DNA of 7,010 bases from an uncultured Muribaculum sp. GTDB taxonomy: Bacteria; Bacteroidota; Bacteroidia; Bacteroidales; Muribaculaceae. The stretch's first letter is position 1; every line of letters starts with the position of its first letter. Below the pieces are notes generated by a model. The model ran no database searches and was not told the origin of the DNA. It worked only from the letters and a program-made list of their open reading frames with translations. The position numbers and the translations under genes were made by a program. Of the stretch, positions 1-6,252 are shown one piece after another. The stretch is from NCBI GenBank assembly GCA_947573015.1, contig CANPDS010000138.1, positions 1 through 7,010 on the forward strand, in the 5' to 3' direction.

Positions 1-561
1 GTTGCCCGACACGCTTGCCAGTAACTTGCCTCCTTTTCGGCCGAACTCCTCGGCAAAGCCTGTGTGGCGCTTCTCGGCCGGAGTGGAGCCGGTGCGACCG
101 CATATCTCGATGGCCTCGGGAGCCGGTCCGAGCATGTGGAACGCGTAGTTGGCTGCTTCACGGCCTATACCCTGGTCGTCTACTCCGATATTGGCTGTGT
201 AGGAGTCGCCGATTATGTCGCGGTCGAATATGATGATGGGCATACCGTCGGCATACACTTTATTTATAGTAGGCGTGAGCGCTGCGGCTTCGTTGGGAGA
301 TACTATGATGATGTCGAAATCATTGTCTGCAAAATAGCGTATATCATCGATCTGCCGTTGGTTGTTGTCGTTGGCAGAACGTATCTCCACTATAGCATCG
401 TCATGGAGCATGATTTCGCGGTGTATCTCGTCGTTCATTTTCGAGCGCCAGTCGTCATCGCTGCATTGCGATACTCCTATCTTATATTTATGGCTGTCGG
501 AACAGGCACATGCCATTGCGAGCATTGCCGCAACCGACAGATAGGTTAAGAATTTTTGCAT
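1..561 (-). CDS. Hybrid two-component system sensor, N-terminal fructose-type periplasmic binding domain (partial, C-terminus beyond left edge)
   Basis: The minus frame is open from ATG (559-561) to base 1 without a stop, giving 187 residues. Residues 1-20 are a hydrophobic signal or anchor with two cysteines (C18, C20), so lipidation is possible. A LacI/ribose-binding-type periplasmic sugar-binding fold follows: KIGVSQCSDDDW (27-38) begins the first strand, DIIIVSPNEAAAL (83-95) and PIIIFDRD (108-115) are core strands, IGVDDQGIGREA (125-136) and TGSTPAEKRHTGF (157-169) are typical of the family. This arrangement is known from BT1754-like hybrid regulators, where such a domain precedes a histidine kinase, receiver and AraC-type DNA-binding domain. 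None of those later domains is visible here, so a stand-alone binding protein is possible. Divergence from a GH32/permease/fructokinase operon supports a fructose-responsive activator. It is missed by ORF callers that need a stop because it leaves the window. Confidence 0.85.
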   Translation of the reverse strand, partial: MQKFLTYLSVAAMLAMACACSDSHKYKIGVSQCSDDDWRSKMNDEIHREIMLHDDAIVEIRSANDNNQRQIDDIRYFADNDFDIIIVSPNEAAALTPTINKVYADGMPIIIFDRDIIGDSYTANIGVDDQGIGREAANYAFHMLGPAPEAIEICGRTGSTPAEKRHTGFAEEFGRKGGKLLASVSGN

Positions 562-620
562 GATATGTCAATAGGTAGGTTTTACCTCTATAATCTATCT
601 CAGTCGCTATTGTAGTATTG

Positions 621-628
621 CAAATATA
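621..628 (-). promoter_or_regulatory. Candidate -7 box of the sensor/regulator gene
   Basis: On the minus strand the bases read TATATTTG, a full match to the Bacteroidetes TAnnTTTG -7 consensus, about 60 bp before the ATG at 561. No clear TTTG -33 box lies at the usual distance; T-rich runs at 643-647 and 664-668 are the nearest. Transcription would start near 614 and leave a leader of roughly 50 nt. Position and direction fit, but this is inference from a short motif. Confidence 0.4.
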
Positions 629-676
629 GCGATAATCGTATGAAAAATAGTGCTTAACGTATTAAAAATGTTGTGA

Positions 677-711
677 TGCAACGATTTTGATAGCTTATGC
701 ACGATTTTTTA
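677..711 (+). promoter_or_regulatory. Candidate activator operator: direct repeat spaced 20 bp
   Basis: ACGATTTT occurs at 681-688 and again at 701-708, exactly 20 bp apart. With a one-base gap the match extends leftward to ATGC(A)ACGATTTT in both copies. A spacing of about two helical turns is what AraC-type domains use to bind in tandem on one DNA face, and hybrid two-component regulators end in such a domain. The second copy overlaps the place where the -33 element of the downstream promoter should be, as expected of a class II activator site. The assignment to the divergent sensor is inference. Confidence 0.4.
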
Positions 712-734
712 TAGGGCATGCCGTTGCGATATAG

Positions 735-742
735 TAGATTTG
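735..742 (+). promoter_or_regulatory. Candidate -7 box of the fructan operon
   Basis: TAGATTTG matches the Bacteroidetes -7 consensus TAnnTTTG in full. The expected -33 position (about 706-714) reads as a T-run followed by ATAG and has no TTTG, so the promoter looks weak alone, consistent with activator dependence. Start of transcription would be near 749, leaving a leader of about 84 nt before the ATG at 833. Confidence 0.45.
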
Positions 743-744
743 CA

Positions 745-815
745 TTACCGACAGCGGAGCGCCGTTACCATGATGATTGTAGAGGTTGCTCCGGTGTGAA
801 TTCTATACCCGGTAA
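745..815 (+). promoter_or_regulatory. Foldable 5' leader of the GH32 operon
   Basis: Two nested pairings are visible. TTACCG (745-750) pairs perfectly with CGGTAA (810-815). Inside it ACAGCGGAGC (751-760) pairs with GCTCCGGTGT (788-797) at nine of ten positions. The 27-nt loop and the bases from 816 to the start codon are A/T-rich and mostly unpaired. It matches no riboswitch class I recognise. It may only be a stabilising leader, and the 5' strand of the outer stem lies close to the predicted transcription start, so part of it may not be transcribed. Confidence 0.3.
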
Positions 816-832
816 AACATACAATATAAGCA

Positions 833-2674
833 ATGGATAAATCTAAATTTAATATTGCCACAATGATTGTGGTGGGAAACATGCTCCTGTCATCGGGCAT
901 CGCTTCGGCCGGCGAAGGAGTTGCCGTGAATCATCTTGGAGTGAACAATACTCTGGTAAGGGTGGAGGGTGACGGACGCTATCTGCTTATGCCGGTGCAG
1001 GAGAGCAATGATGATGCCACGGTCAATGTGCTTGTCGATGGAAAGATCGAACAGACGGTATATGTTAGGCTGGCAAAGTCGAAGGTTGACTATATGGTGC
1101 CGCTTGATCTTGAAAAATACCGTGGTCACGATGTGGTGCTCAATATCGTCACATCGCAAAACCGTGCCACCGTGCGCGAGGCCAAGGAGGATGCTTGCTG
1201 GAGCCGGTTCTGCGTTTCCGATACATTCGATACCTCAAATCGTGAGAAGTATCGCCCGGCCTACCACCATACCCCTCTCTACGGATGGATGAATGATCCT
1301 AACGGTATGGTATATAAGGATGGTGTGTGGCATTTGTATTACCAGTATAATCCGTATGGGTCGAAATGGCAGAATATGACTTGGGGCCACTCTTCATCTG
1401 CTGATCTTGTACATTGGACCCACCATCCGCTGGCCATTGTACCCAACGGCCTTGGATCTGTGTTCAGCGGCAGCTCTGTGCTCGACACAGCAAATACCGC
1501 AGGATTCGGTGACGATGCTATCGTGTCGCTCTATACCTCGGCTGGTGTAAGCCAGATACAGAGTCTGGCGTGGAGTGCCGACAATGGCGCGACATTCAAT
1601 ATCTATCCTGCCAATCCGGTGATAACTCTTGAAAGCGAGGCGCGCGATCCTAATATGTTCTGGAACAATCATACCGGAGAGTGGAATCTTCTGCTGGCTC
1701 ATCCGCTTGATCATGAGATGCTTATTTTCTCCTCTCCCAATCTGAAAGACTGGTCGCTCAAAAGTGTGTTCGGCAAAGGTCTCGGATGTCAGGATGGTGT
1801 ATGGGAATGTCCGGATATGTTTGAACTTCCGGTAGAGGGCACGGATCTGAAGAAATGGATGCTGATTTGCAATATCAATCCAGGAGGGCCGTTCGGAGGC
1901 AGCGGGATACAATATTTTATCGGCGACTTTGATGGTGCTGTTTTCACTCCCGACCGTGATGCCGAAGGAAATGTGCCTACTAAATGGCTCGACTTCGGCA
2001 AGGACAATTATGCGGCTGTAAGCTGGAGCGACGCTCCTGACGGCAGACGCACGATAATAGGATGGATGAGCAACTGGCAGTATGCCGCTGAGGTGCCGAC
2101 GGTGCAGTACCGGAGTGCAAACACACTTCCTCGTGAGGTGGGATTGTTCAAGGGTGCCGACGGGCAGATATATGCTTCCACGGTACCGTCGCCTGAAGTG
2201 GACACGCTGCGAGGCTCGCTGTTTAAAAAATATAAGGGTATGTCGGTAGGAGCCAAGGGCAACGTCGTACCGCTGCCTGTAGGTAACGGTGGAATATGCG
2301 AGATACTTCTTGATATCGATGCCCGCAAAGCTGATGAGGTTATGCTCAACTTTTCGAATGAGAAGGGGGAATATGTGACGGTTGGCTATAAGCCGGGAGA
2401 GCATACCGTGTCGTTCGACCGCATAAATAGCGGTATCACCGATTTCAGCCAGGACTTCCCTGTAGTTACGGTAGCTCCGGCATTCGATGAAGATAGCCGT
2501 GGACACATATCCTTGCGTATATTTATCGACCGTTCGAGTATGGAGATATTTGGGCAGGATGGTAAGTTTGCCATGACCAATATCGTATTTCCCACAGAGC
2601 CTTATTCATCACTGACAGTAAGTGCCGTTGGTGGCAAGGCTGACATCAGAAATGTGAGGATCTACTCTATGTAA
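833..2674 (+). CDS. Secreted GH32 glycoside hydrolase (fructan beta-fructosidase / levanase-inulinase type)
   Basis: This 613-residue enzyme should cleave beta-fructosidic bonds of levan, inulin or sucrose-type oligosaccharides and release fructose. Residues 1-26 form a signal peptide ending ASA-GEG without a lipobox cysteine, suggesting a periplasmic enzyme. Residues about 27-130 are an N-terminal beta domain of the kind found before Bacteroidales GH32 modules (DUF4980-like). The five-bladed propeller starts with WMNDPNG (152-158; nucleophile D155), then FSGSS (211-215), RDP (271-273; transition-state stabiliser D272) and WECPD (324-328; acid/base E325). All three catalytic carboxylates are present. 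A C-terminal beta-sandwich carries FIDRSSMEIF (564-573). It is first in a plus-strand operon with permease and fructokinase, under the candidate promoter at 735. Exo action on oligosaccharides is inferred from the periplasmic location; sequence alone does not settle exo versus endo or beta-2,1 versus beta-2,6. Confidence 0.95.
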   Translation: MDKSKFNIATMIVVGNMLLSSGIASAGEGVAVNHLGVNNTLVRVEGDGRYLLMPVQESNDDATVNVLVDGKIEQTVYVRLAKSKVDYMVPLDLEKYRGHDVVLNIVTSQNRATVREAKEDACWSRFCVSDTFDTSNREKYRPAYHHTPLYGWMNDPNGMVYKDGVWHLYYQYNPYGSKWQNMTWGHSSSADLVHWTHHPLAIVPNGLGSVFSGSSVLDTANTAGFGDDAIVSLYTSAGVSQIQSLAWSADNGATFNIYPANPVITLESEARDPNMFWNNHTGEWNLLLAHPLDHEMLIFSSPNLKDWSLKSVFGKGLGCQDGVWECPDMFELPVEGTDLKKWMLICNINPGGPFGGSGIQYFIGDFDGAVFTPDRDAEGNVPTKWLDFGKDNYAAVSWSDAPDGRRTIIGWMSNWQYAAEVPTVQYRSANTLPREVGLFKGADGQIYASTVPSPEVDTLRGSLFKKYKGMSVGAKGNVVPLPVGNGGICEILLDIDARKADEVMLNFSNEKGEYVTVGYKPGEHTVSFDRINSGITDFSQDFPVVTVAPAFDEDSRGHISLRIFIDRSSMEIFGQDGKFAMTNIVFPTEPYSSLTVSAVGGKADIRNVRIYSM

Positions 2675-2730
2675 ACTGATAATAATTGATTAAAAAATAT
2701 ATCAACTCAAAAATAAACAACAATACTTAT

Positions 2731-3912
2731 ATGGAAGTGTCACAACCTCTTGCCGTAGACCGTAAAACATCGCTAATGCAGATTGTTCCGGTGATGCTCT
2801 GTTTCTTTGCCATGGGATTTGTCGATCTGGTGGGAACTGCATCAAATTATGTACAGAAAGATCTTGCGCTCAGCGATTCGCAGGCCAATCTTTTCCCATC
2901 TCTCGTATTTTTCTGGTTTCTGATTTTTTCAGTGCCTACAGGGATGCTTATGAATAAGATCGGGCGTAAGAAGACGGTGCTGATAAGTCTTGTGGTGACT
3001 GCCCTCTCTCTGTTTATGCCGATGCTTGGCGAGGGCTATGTAATAATGCTCCTCTCGTTTTCTCTGCTTGGCATAGGCAATGCCATCATGCAGACTTCGC
3101 TCAATCCGCTTGTTACCAATCTTATAAGCGGCGACAAACTGGCTTCTACCCTGACATTCGGACAGTTTGTAAAGGCCATAGCTTCGTTTCTCGCTCCGAT
3201 TATAGCTGCATGGGGCGCCACTACATTTATGCCTACTTTCGGCCTCGGATGGCGTGTGCTGTTTATAATATACGCGGTGGTCAGTCTGCTTGCAATATCG
3301 GTGCTCGCAGCTACTCCAATCGCAGAAGAGCGTCCCGACAAGGCTTCGGGGGTAGGGGAATGCTTGAAATTACTGGGACGTCCGTTTGTGATGCTCTGTT
3401 TTCTCGGCATAATATGCCATGTGGGCATTGATGTAGGCACCAACACCACCGCTCCCAAGATTATAATGGAGCGTCTGGGGCTGCCGCTTGAGGAGGCCGG
3501 ATTCGCCACCAGTGTCTATTTCATATTCCGTACTGCCGGGTGTTTCCTCGGTGCGTTTATCCTGCGCTCTGTGTCGCCGAAACTGTTTTTTGGATTCAGC
3601 GTGGCCATGATGTTGCTTGCCATGGGGATGCTGTTCATGTGCGATACTCTTACCGGACTGTATGTAGGCATAGGGCTTATCGGCTTCGGCAACTCCAATG
3701 TGTTCTCTGTTGTATTCTCGCAGGCACTCACTGCATCGCCGGGTGAGAAAAATGAGGTGTCTGGCCTGATGATCATGGGCCTCTTCGGTGGTACTGTGTT
3801 CCCTCTGGCGATGGGGTTTGCCGCCGATGCTGTAGGGCAGGCCGGTGCTGTAGGTGTGATGACGGCCGGTGTGGTATATCTGATGTATTACACATTGAAA
3901 ATAAAGGCCTGA
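2731..3912 (+). CDS. MFS hexose permease, FucP/GlcP-like (probable fructose importer)
   Basis: The protein has 393 residues from ATG 2731 and consists almost wholly of hydrophobic segments, about twelve, so it is an inner-membrane transporter. The MFS motif A appears as GMLMNKIGRKK (71-81) in the loop after the second helix, and GNAIMQTSLNP (116-126) resembles the fucose/galactose/glucose:proton symporter branch. A central hydrophilic loop (EERPDKASG) separates the two six-helix halves. The reading frame can be extended upstream to a TTG at 2686, but those 15 residues are Lys/Asn-rich, lie in an A/T-rich spacer of 56 bp after the GH32 stop, and precede the normal family start, so ATG 2731 is preferred. 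Between a fructan hydrolase and a fructokinase it most likely imports the released fructose, as BT1758 is thought to do in B. thetaiotaomicron. The substrate is inferred from context. Confidence 0.9.
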   Translation: MEVSQPLAVDRKTSLMQIVPVMLCFFAMGFVDLVGTASNYVQKDLALSDSQANLFPSLVFFWFLIFSVPTGMLMNKIGRKKTVLISLVVTALSLFMPMLGEGYVIMLLSFSLLGIGNAIMQTSLNPLVTNLISGDKLASTLTFGQFVKAIASFLAPIIAAWGATTFMPTFGLGWRVLFIIYAVVSLLAISVLAATPIAEERPDKASGVGECLKLLGRPFVMLCFLGIICHVGIDVGTNTTAPKIIMERLGLPLEEAGFATSVYFIFRTAGCFLGAFILRSVSPKLFFGFSVAMMLLAMGMLFMCDTLTGLYVGIGLIGFGNSNVFSVVFSQALTASPGEKNEVSGLMIMGLFGGTVFPLAMGFAADAVGQAGAVGVMTAGVVYLMYYTLKIKA

Positions 3913-3951
3913 ACATACTATTGCTCAGACGGACAACAAATTATAAACATT

Positions 3952-4030
3952 CACTGCAGGAACGCACCTTGGTGCGTCAGCCCTCTCCTCCTAACTGCTG
4001 GCGGACGCCCCAAGGTATGTTTCTGCAGTG
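3952..4030. repeat. 79-nt near-perfect palindrome between permease and kinase genes
   Basis: Bases 3952-3982 pair with 4000-4030 over 31 positions with only three mismatches (C3965/A4017, T3973/C4009, A3979/G4003) and two G-T wobbles. The outermost eight pairs, CACTGCAG against CTGCAGTG, are perfect. The 17-nt loop 3983-3999 is pyrimidine-rich and contains CCTCCT. A competing small hairpin, ACGCAC-CTTG-GTGCGT (3962-3977), lies in the left arm. The segment is more G/C-rich than the A/T-rich flanks and has no T-run after it, so it is not a standard terminator. It could be a dispersed REP- or MITE-like repeat, or an mRNA stem that alters processing between the two genes. No flanking target duplication is evident. 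Confidence 0.8.
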
Positions 4031-4088
4031 CCGAAATAAAGATTCTAATATTTTTGAAATAAATCAGTTTATTAATTGTTTCACTATC

Positions 4089-4967
4089 ATGAATGACATC
4101 GTAGTAGGAATGGGCGAAGCCCTATGGGATGTGCTCCCCGAAGGAAAGAAGATAGGCGGTGCGCCTGCTAATTTTGCTTACCATGTATCGCAATTCGGAT
4201 TGCCGAGCTGCGTGGTGAGTGCCGTAGGCGATGATGCGCTTGGCAAAGAGATACTCGCTAATTTTACGGAGAAGGGGCTCAACCAACGGATTGAGACAGT
4301 GCCTTATCCCACCGGCACCGTGCAGGTGGAGATAGATCAGGCAGGCATACCGCAGTATGACATAAAGGAGAATGTGGCATGGGATAATATACCTTACACT
4401 CCGGCACTCGAGGAGCTTGCCGCCAGAAGCAAGGCGGTGTGTTTTGGTTCGCTCGCACAGCGCAATGTTGTGTCGCGCGAGACGATCAACCGTTTTCTCG
4501 ACGCTATCCCGGCTGGAAACGAGCCGCTGGTGGTGTTTGACGTCAATCTTCGTCAGGGATTTTACAATAAGGATATTCTGTGCAACTCCATGGAACGCTG
4601 CAATATCCTTAAAATCAATGATGAGGAGCTCGTTACTGTGAGCCGTATGTTTGGCTATCCCGGTATTGACTTGCAGGATAAATGCTGGATTCTACTCGGC
4701 AAGTACAACCTCAAGATGCTGATACTTACATGCGGTATAAACGGCAGCTATGTGTTTACCCCAGGCAACGTGTCATTCCTTCCCACACCAAAGGTGGAGG
4801 TGGCTGATACGGTAGGTGCCGGCGACTCGTTCACGGCGGCCTTTATCGCCAGCATCCTTAAGGGGAAGACCGTGGCTGATGCTCATCGTCTCGCAGTAGA
4901 GACATCGGCATTTGTATGCACTCAGAATGGCGCCATGCCTATTCTGCCCAAGAATATTGTCGACTGA
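4089..4967 (+). CDS. Fructokinase, PfkB/ribokinase family
   Basis: This 292-residue cytoplasmic sugar kinase should phosphorylate imported fructose with ATP, feeding glycolysis. MNDIVVGMGEALWDVLP starts the first strand with the family's GE.L.D signature, GGAPANFAYH (23-32) is the sugar-binding PfkB signature 1, VVFDVNLR (148-155) is a core strand, and DTVGAGDSF (240-248) is signature 2 with the catalytic base D246 and the anion-hole GAG. Length matches the family, about 290-300. The frame is open upstream to a TTG at 3921, but that extension crosses the palindrome and has no family similarity, so ATG 4089 is preferred. There is no obvious Shine-Dalgarno sequence; the bases before the ATG are A/T-rich. 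It lies 176 bp after the permease, a long gap for an operon, filled by the palindrome. Phosphorylation at C6 rather than C1 is inferred from the family. Confidence 0.93.
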   Translation: MNDIVVGMGEALWDVLPEGKKIGGAPANFAYHVSQFGLPSCVVSAVGDDALGKEILANFTEKGLNQRIETVPYPTGTVQVEIDQAGIPQYDIKENVAWDNIPYTPALEELAARSKAVCFGSLAQRNVVSRETINRFLDAIPAGNEPLVVFDVNLRQGFYNKDILCNSMERCNILKINDEELVTVSRMFGYPGIDLQDKCWILLGKYNLKMLILTCGINGSYVFTPGNVSFLPTPKVEVADTVGAGDSFTAAFIASILKGKTVADAHRLAVETSAFVCTQNGAMPILPKNIVD

Positions 4968-4985
4968 CAAGTAATCAGATTACTC

Positions 4986-5138
4986 TAAGAAACTGTTTAA
5001 ATTTATTTGATGTAGATTTTAAGATGGATTATCGAATGATATTTTGTTTGTGATGAAGGAATATGACTGAAGAACGAGCAAAATAGCATCAATAAGATGC
5101 TCAAAAGCAAAGTGAAATAAATTTTAAACAGTTTCTAA
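4986..5138. mobile_element. MITE-like element with terminal inverted repeats and a TAA duplication
   Basis: GAAACTGTTTAAATTTATTT at 4989-5008 is matched in reverse complement at 5115-5135, with one extra A the only difference. The interior (5009-5114) is A/T-rich, has no plausible gene, and carries a small hairpin AGCATC/GATGCT (5085-5101). TAA directly flanks both outer ends (4986-4988 and 5136-5138) and would be the target-site duplication. Size (147 bp without duplication), termini and lack of a transposase fit a non-autonomous derivative of an insertion sequence. A 3-bp T-N-A duplication is seen in some IS5-family groups, but the parent element is not identified. It lies 18 bp past the fructokinase stop, beside a small palindrome, GTAATC-A-GATTAC (4971-4983). 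Confidence 0.65.
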
Positions 5139-5140
5139 GA

Positions 5141-5196
5141 CAATGCCCTCCCGGCCATGATGTCACATACGGCATCCATTGACCGGGAGGGCATTG
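5141..5196. terminator. Stem-loop with 14-bp perfect GC-rich stem, candidate bidirectional terminator
   Basis: CAATGCCCTCCCGG (5141-5154) is the exact reverse complement of CCGGGAGGGCATTG (5183-5196), with a 28-nt spacer. It lies between the plus-strand fructan operon and the converging minus-strand genes, where a shared terminator is expected. Only a short CTTT follows on the plus side, so classical intrinsic termination is not certain. It starts 3 bp after the MITE-like element, so it was probably nearer the fructokinase before that element inserted. It could instead be part of a repeated element. Confidence 0.5.
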
Positions 5197-5341
5197 CTTT
5201 AGACCCGATTCGATATATGGCTCTTTCATTTAAAACTCGCTTAACCGGAAATGGAGATTGTTGTTCTGCGACAAGCACTCCGTGCGTGACCGTCAGCAAC
5301 GCCCTAACCCGCAACATTTTCTGTCGCTTCGTTATGATATA
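5197..5341. other. Intergenic stretch with no supported gene
   Basis: No convincing gene is seen. A minus-strand frame of 60 codons (5317 to 5135) is open here, but it runs through the stem-loop at 5141-5196 and gets its stop codon from the edge of the MITE-like element. It shows no domain that I recognise. The composition is more G/C-rich than the flanking accessory genes. It may be part of a dispersed intergenic repeat or a decayed gene end. Confidence 0.4.
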
Positions 5342-5524
5342 TTAATCCGCAGTAAGCCACATAAAAGAGATAACAGGACAGTAGATTTTCGCCCATTCAC
5401 TATCAATTACATCATCATTCCAACCATTACCCAAGTGGCTTTCTATTTCTGCCTTTGAACAATCCGAGAGAAATGACACCGCTTTTGTACTATTATTGTA
5501 CCACACGACTGTAACAGCCTCATT
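5342..5524 (-). pseudogene. Remnant of an unidentified coding sequence (C-terminal end)
   Basis: A minus frame of 60 codons ends at TAA (5342-5344) and has protein-like composition: acidic, Trp-rich, with the stretches VSFLSDCSKAEIESHLG and WNDDVIDSEWAKIYCP. There is no in-frame start codon near its beginning. Just upstream is an in-frame TAA (5525-5527), and before that the same frame continues as EHPPTVYFRP. This looks like the 3' end of a gene damaged by a nonsense change and truncation, or one with an unrecognised frameshift. The family is not recognised. It follows the acetyltransferase on the same strand, about 50 bp after its stop. A chance open frame cannot be excluded. Confidence 0.35.
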
Positions 5525-5574
5525 TTATGGTCTGAAGTATACAGTCGGAGGATGCTCAATGAACTATGAAAAAA

Positions 5575-6234
5575 CTATCGTTTTAGGAATTTAAGTATTT
5601 GTTCTTTTACCGATTGCAAATCACTATTATATAGTATTGGTATAAATTCTTTTATCTGCGGTATATCCATATTCCACCACTGCAGTTCAAGCAGGAGTTC
5701 TATCAGTTCTTGATCAAAACGCTTTCTTATTTGCCGTGCCGGATTTCCTGCAACAATAGCGTAAGGCTCTACATCGCTACCCACAATACTCTGCGTTCCT
5801 ATTATTGCACCATCTCCAATTTTTACTCCAGGTAGGATAGTTGCATCTTGGCCAATCCATACATCATTACCCACCACGGTATCTCCCTTATATGGGAATT
5901 CAGATTTTTGAGGGAGTTCTTGTCTCCATCCATTGAATATATAGAACGGATATGTTGATGCAGAGTTCATTTGGTGATTAGCACCATTCATTATAAACCT
6001 CACACCTGCTGCAATCTGACAGAACTTACCTATAATGAGTTTATCTCCAATCCACGGATAGTGATGTATGACATGACTTTCAAAGTCAATATCACTGAAA
6101 TAAGAAAATTCACCAACTATGATATTCGGATTTTTGATTGTCGGCTTTATATAAGTTACTTGATTGCTATTCTGCACAGGATAAATATCATTAGGATTTG
6201 GTTCCCGTGCATTTATATCTTCATTTTTAATCAT
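5575..6234 (-). CDS. vat: Vat-family streptogramin A O-acetyltransferase (xenobiotic acetyltransferase)
   Basis: The 219-residue protein belongs to the left-handed beta-helix (hexapeptide repeat) xenobiotic acetyltransferases, which transfer acetyl from CoA to streptogramin A antibiotics and inactivate them. The first block EPNPNDIYP (11-19) aligns with the start of Vat(D). HHYPWIGDKLIIGKFCQI (57-74) and FIMNGANHQM (80-89) follow; H87 corresponds to the catalytic His82 of Vat(D). The insert carrying TYPFYIF-NGW (94-103) is the substrate loop typical of Vat enzymes. Coil repeats run through GNDVWIGQDATILPGVKIGDG (122-142), with the CoA-side segment VAGNPA at 161-166 and the C-terminal RFDQELIELL..LQWWN helices. 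It starts 18 bp after a KilA-N gene, probably co-transcribed. Base composition is lower in G/C than the fructan genes, suggesting acquisition. Chloramphenicol-acetylating (CatB) relatives share the fold, but the loop favours Vat. Actual resistance is not shown by sequence. Confidence 0.88.
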   Translation of the reverse strand: MIKNEDINAREPNPNDIYPVQNSNQVTYIKPTIKNPNIIVGEFSYFSDIDFESHVIHHYPWIGDKLIIGKFCQIAAGVRFIMNGANHQMNSASTYPFYIFNGWRQELPQKSEFPYKGDTVVGNDVWIGQDATILPGVKIGDGAIIGTQSIVGSDVEPYAIVAGNPARQIRKRFDQELIELLLELQWWNMDIPQIKEFIPILYNSDLQSVKEQILKFLKR

Positions 6235-6252
6235 CGTCTGTTTTGCCGTTTA

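Noticed and set aside
64..549. Plus-strand open frame of 161 codons
   Set aside because: It lies antisense to the sugar-binding sensor, whose motifs and signal sequence are clear; the plus-strand translation has no domain features.
1394..2506. Minus-strand open frame of 370 codons
   Set aside because: It lies wholly antisense to the catalytic part of the GH32 gene, whose active-site motifs are intact; it is a shadow with no recognisable domain.
2686..2730. TTG start for the permease 15 codons upstream
   Set aside because: The extension is Lys/Asn-rich spacer sequence and the ATG at 2731 fits the family's N-terminus.
4051..4082. Separate fructokinase promoter (TTTTTG followed by TAATTGTT)
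   Set aside because: The -7 match is poor, the spacing of about 16 bp is short, and the box would sit only a few bases before the ATG.
5507..5546. Inverted repeat GACTGTA/TACAGTC as terminator of vat
   Set aside because: There are only seven pairs with a 26-nt spacer and no T-run in the right place, so it is close to chance.
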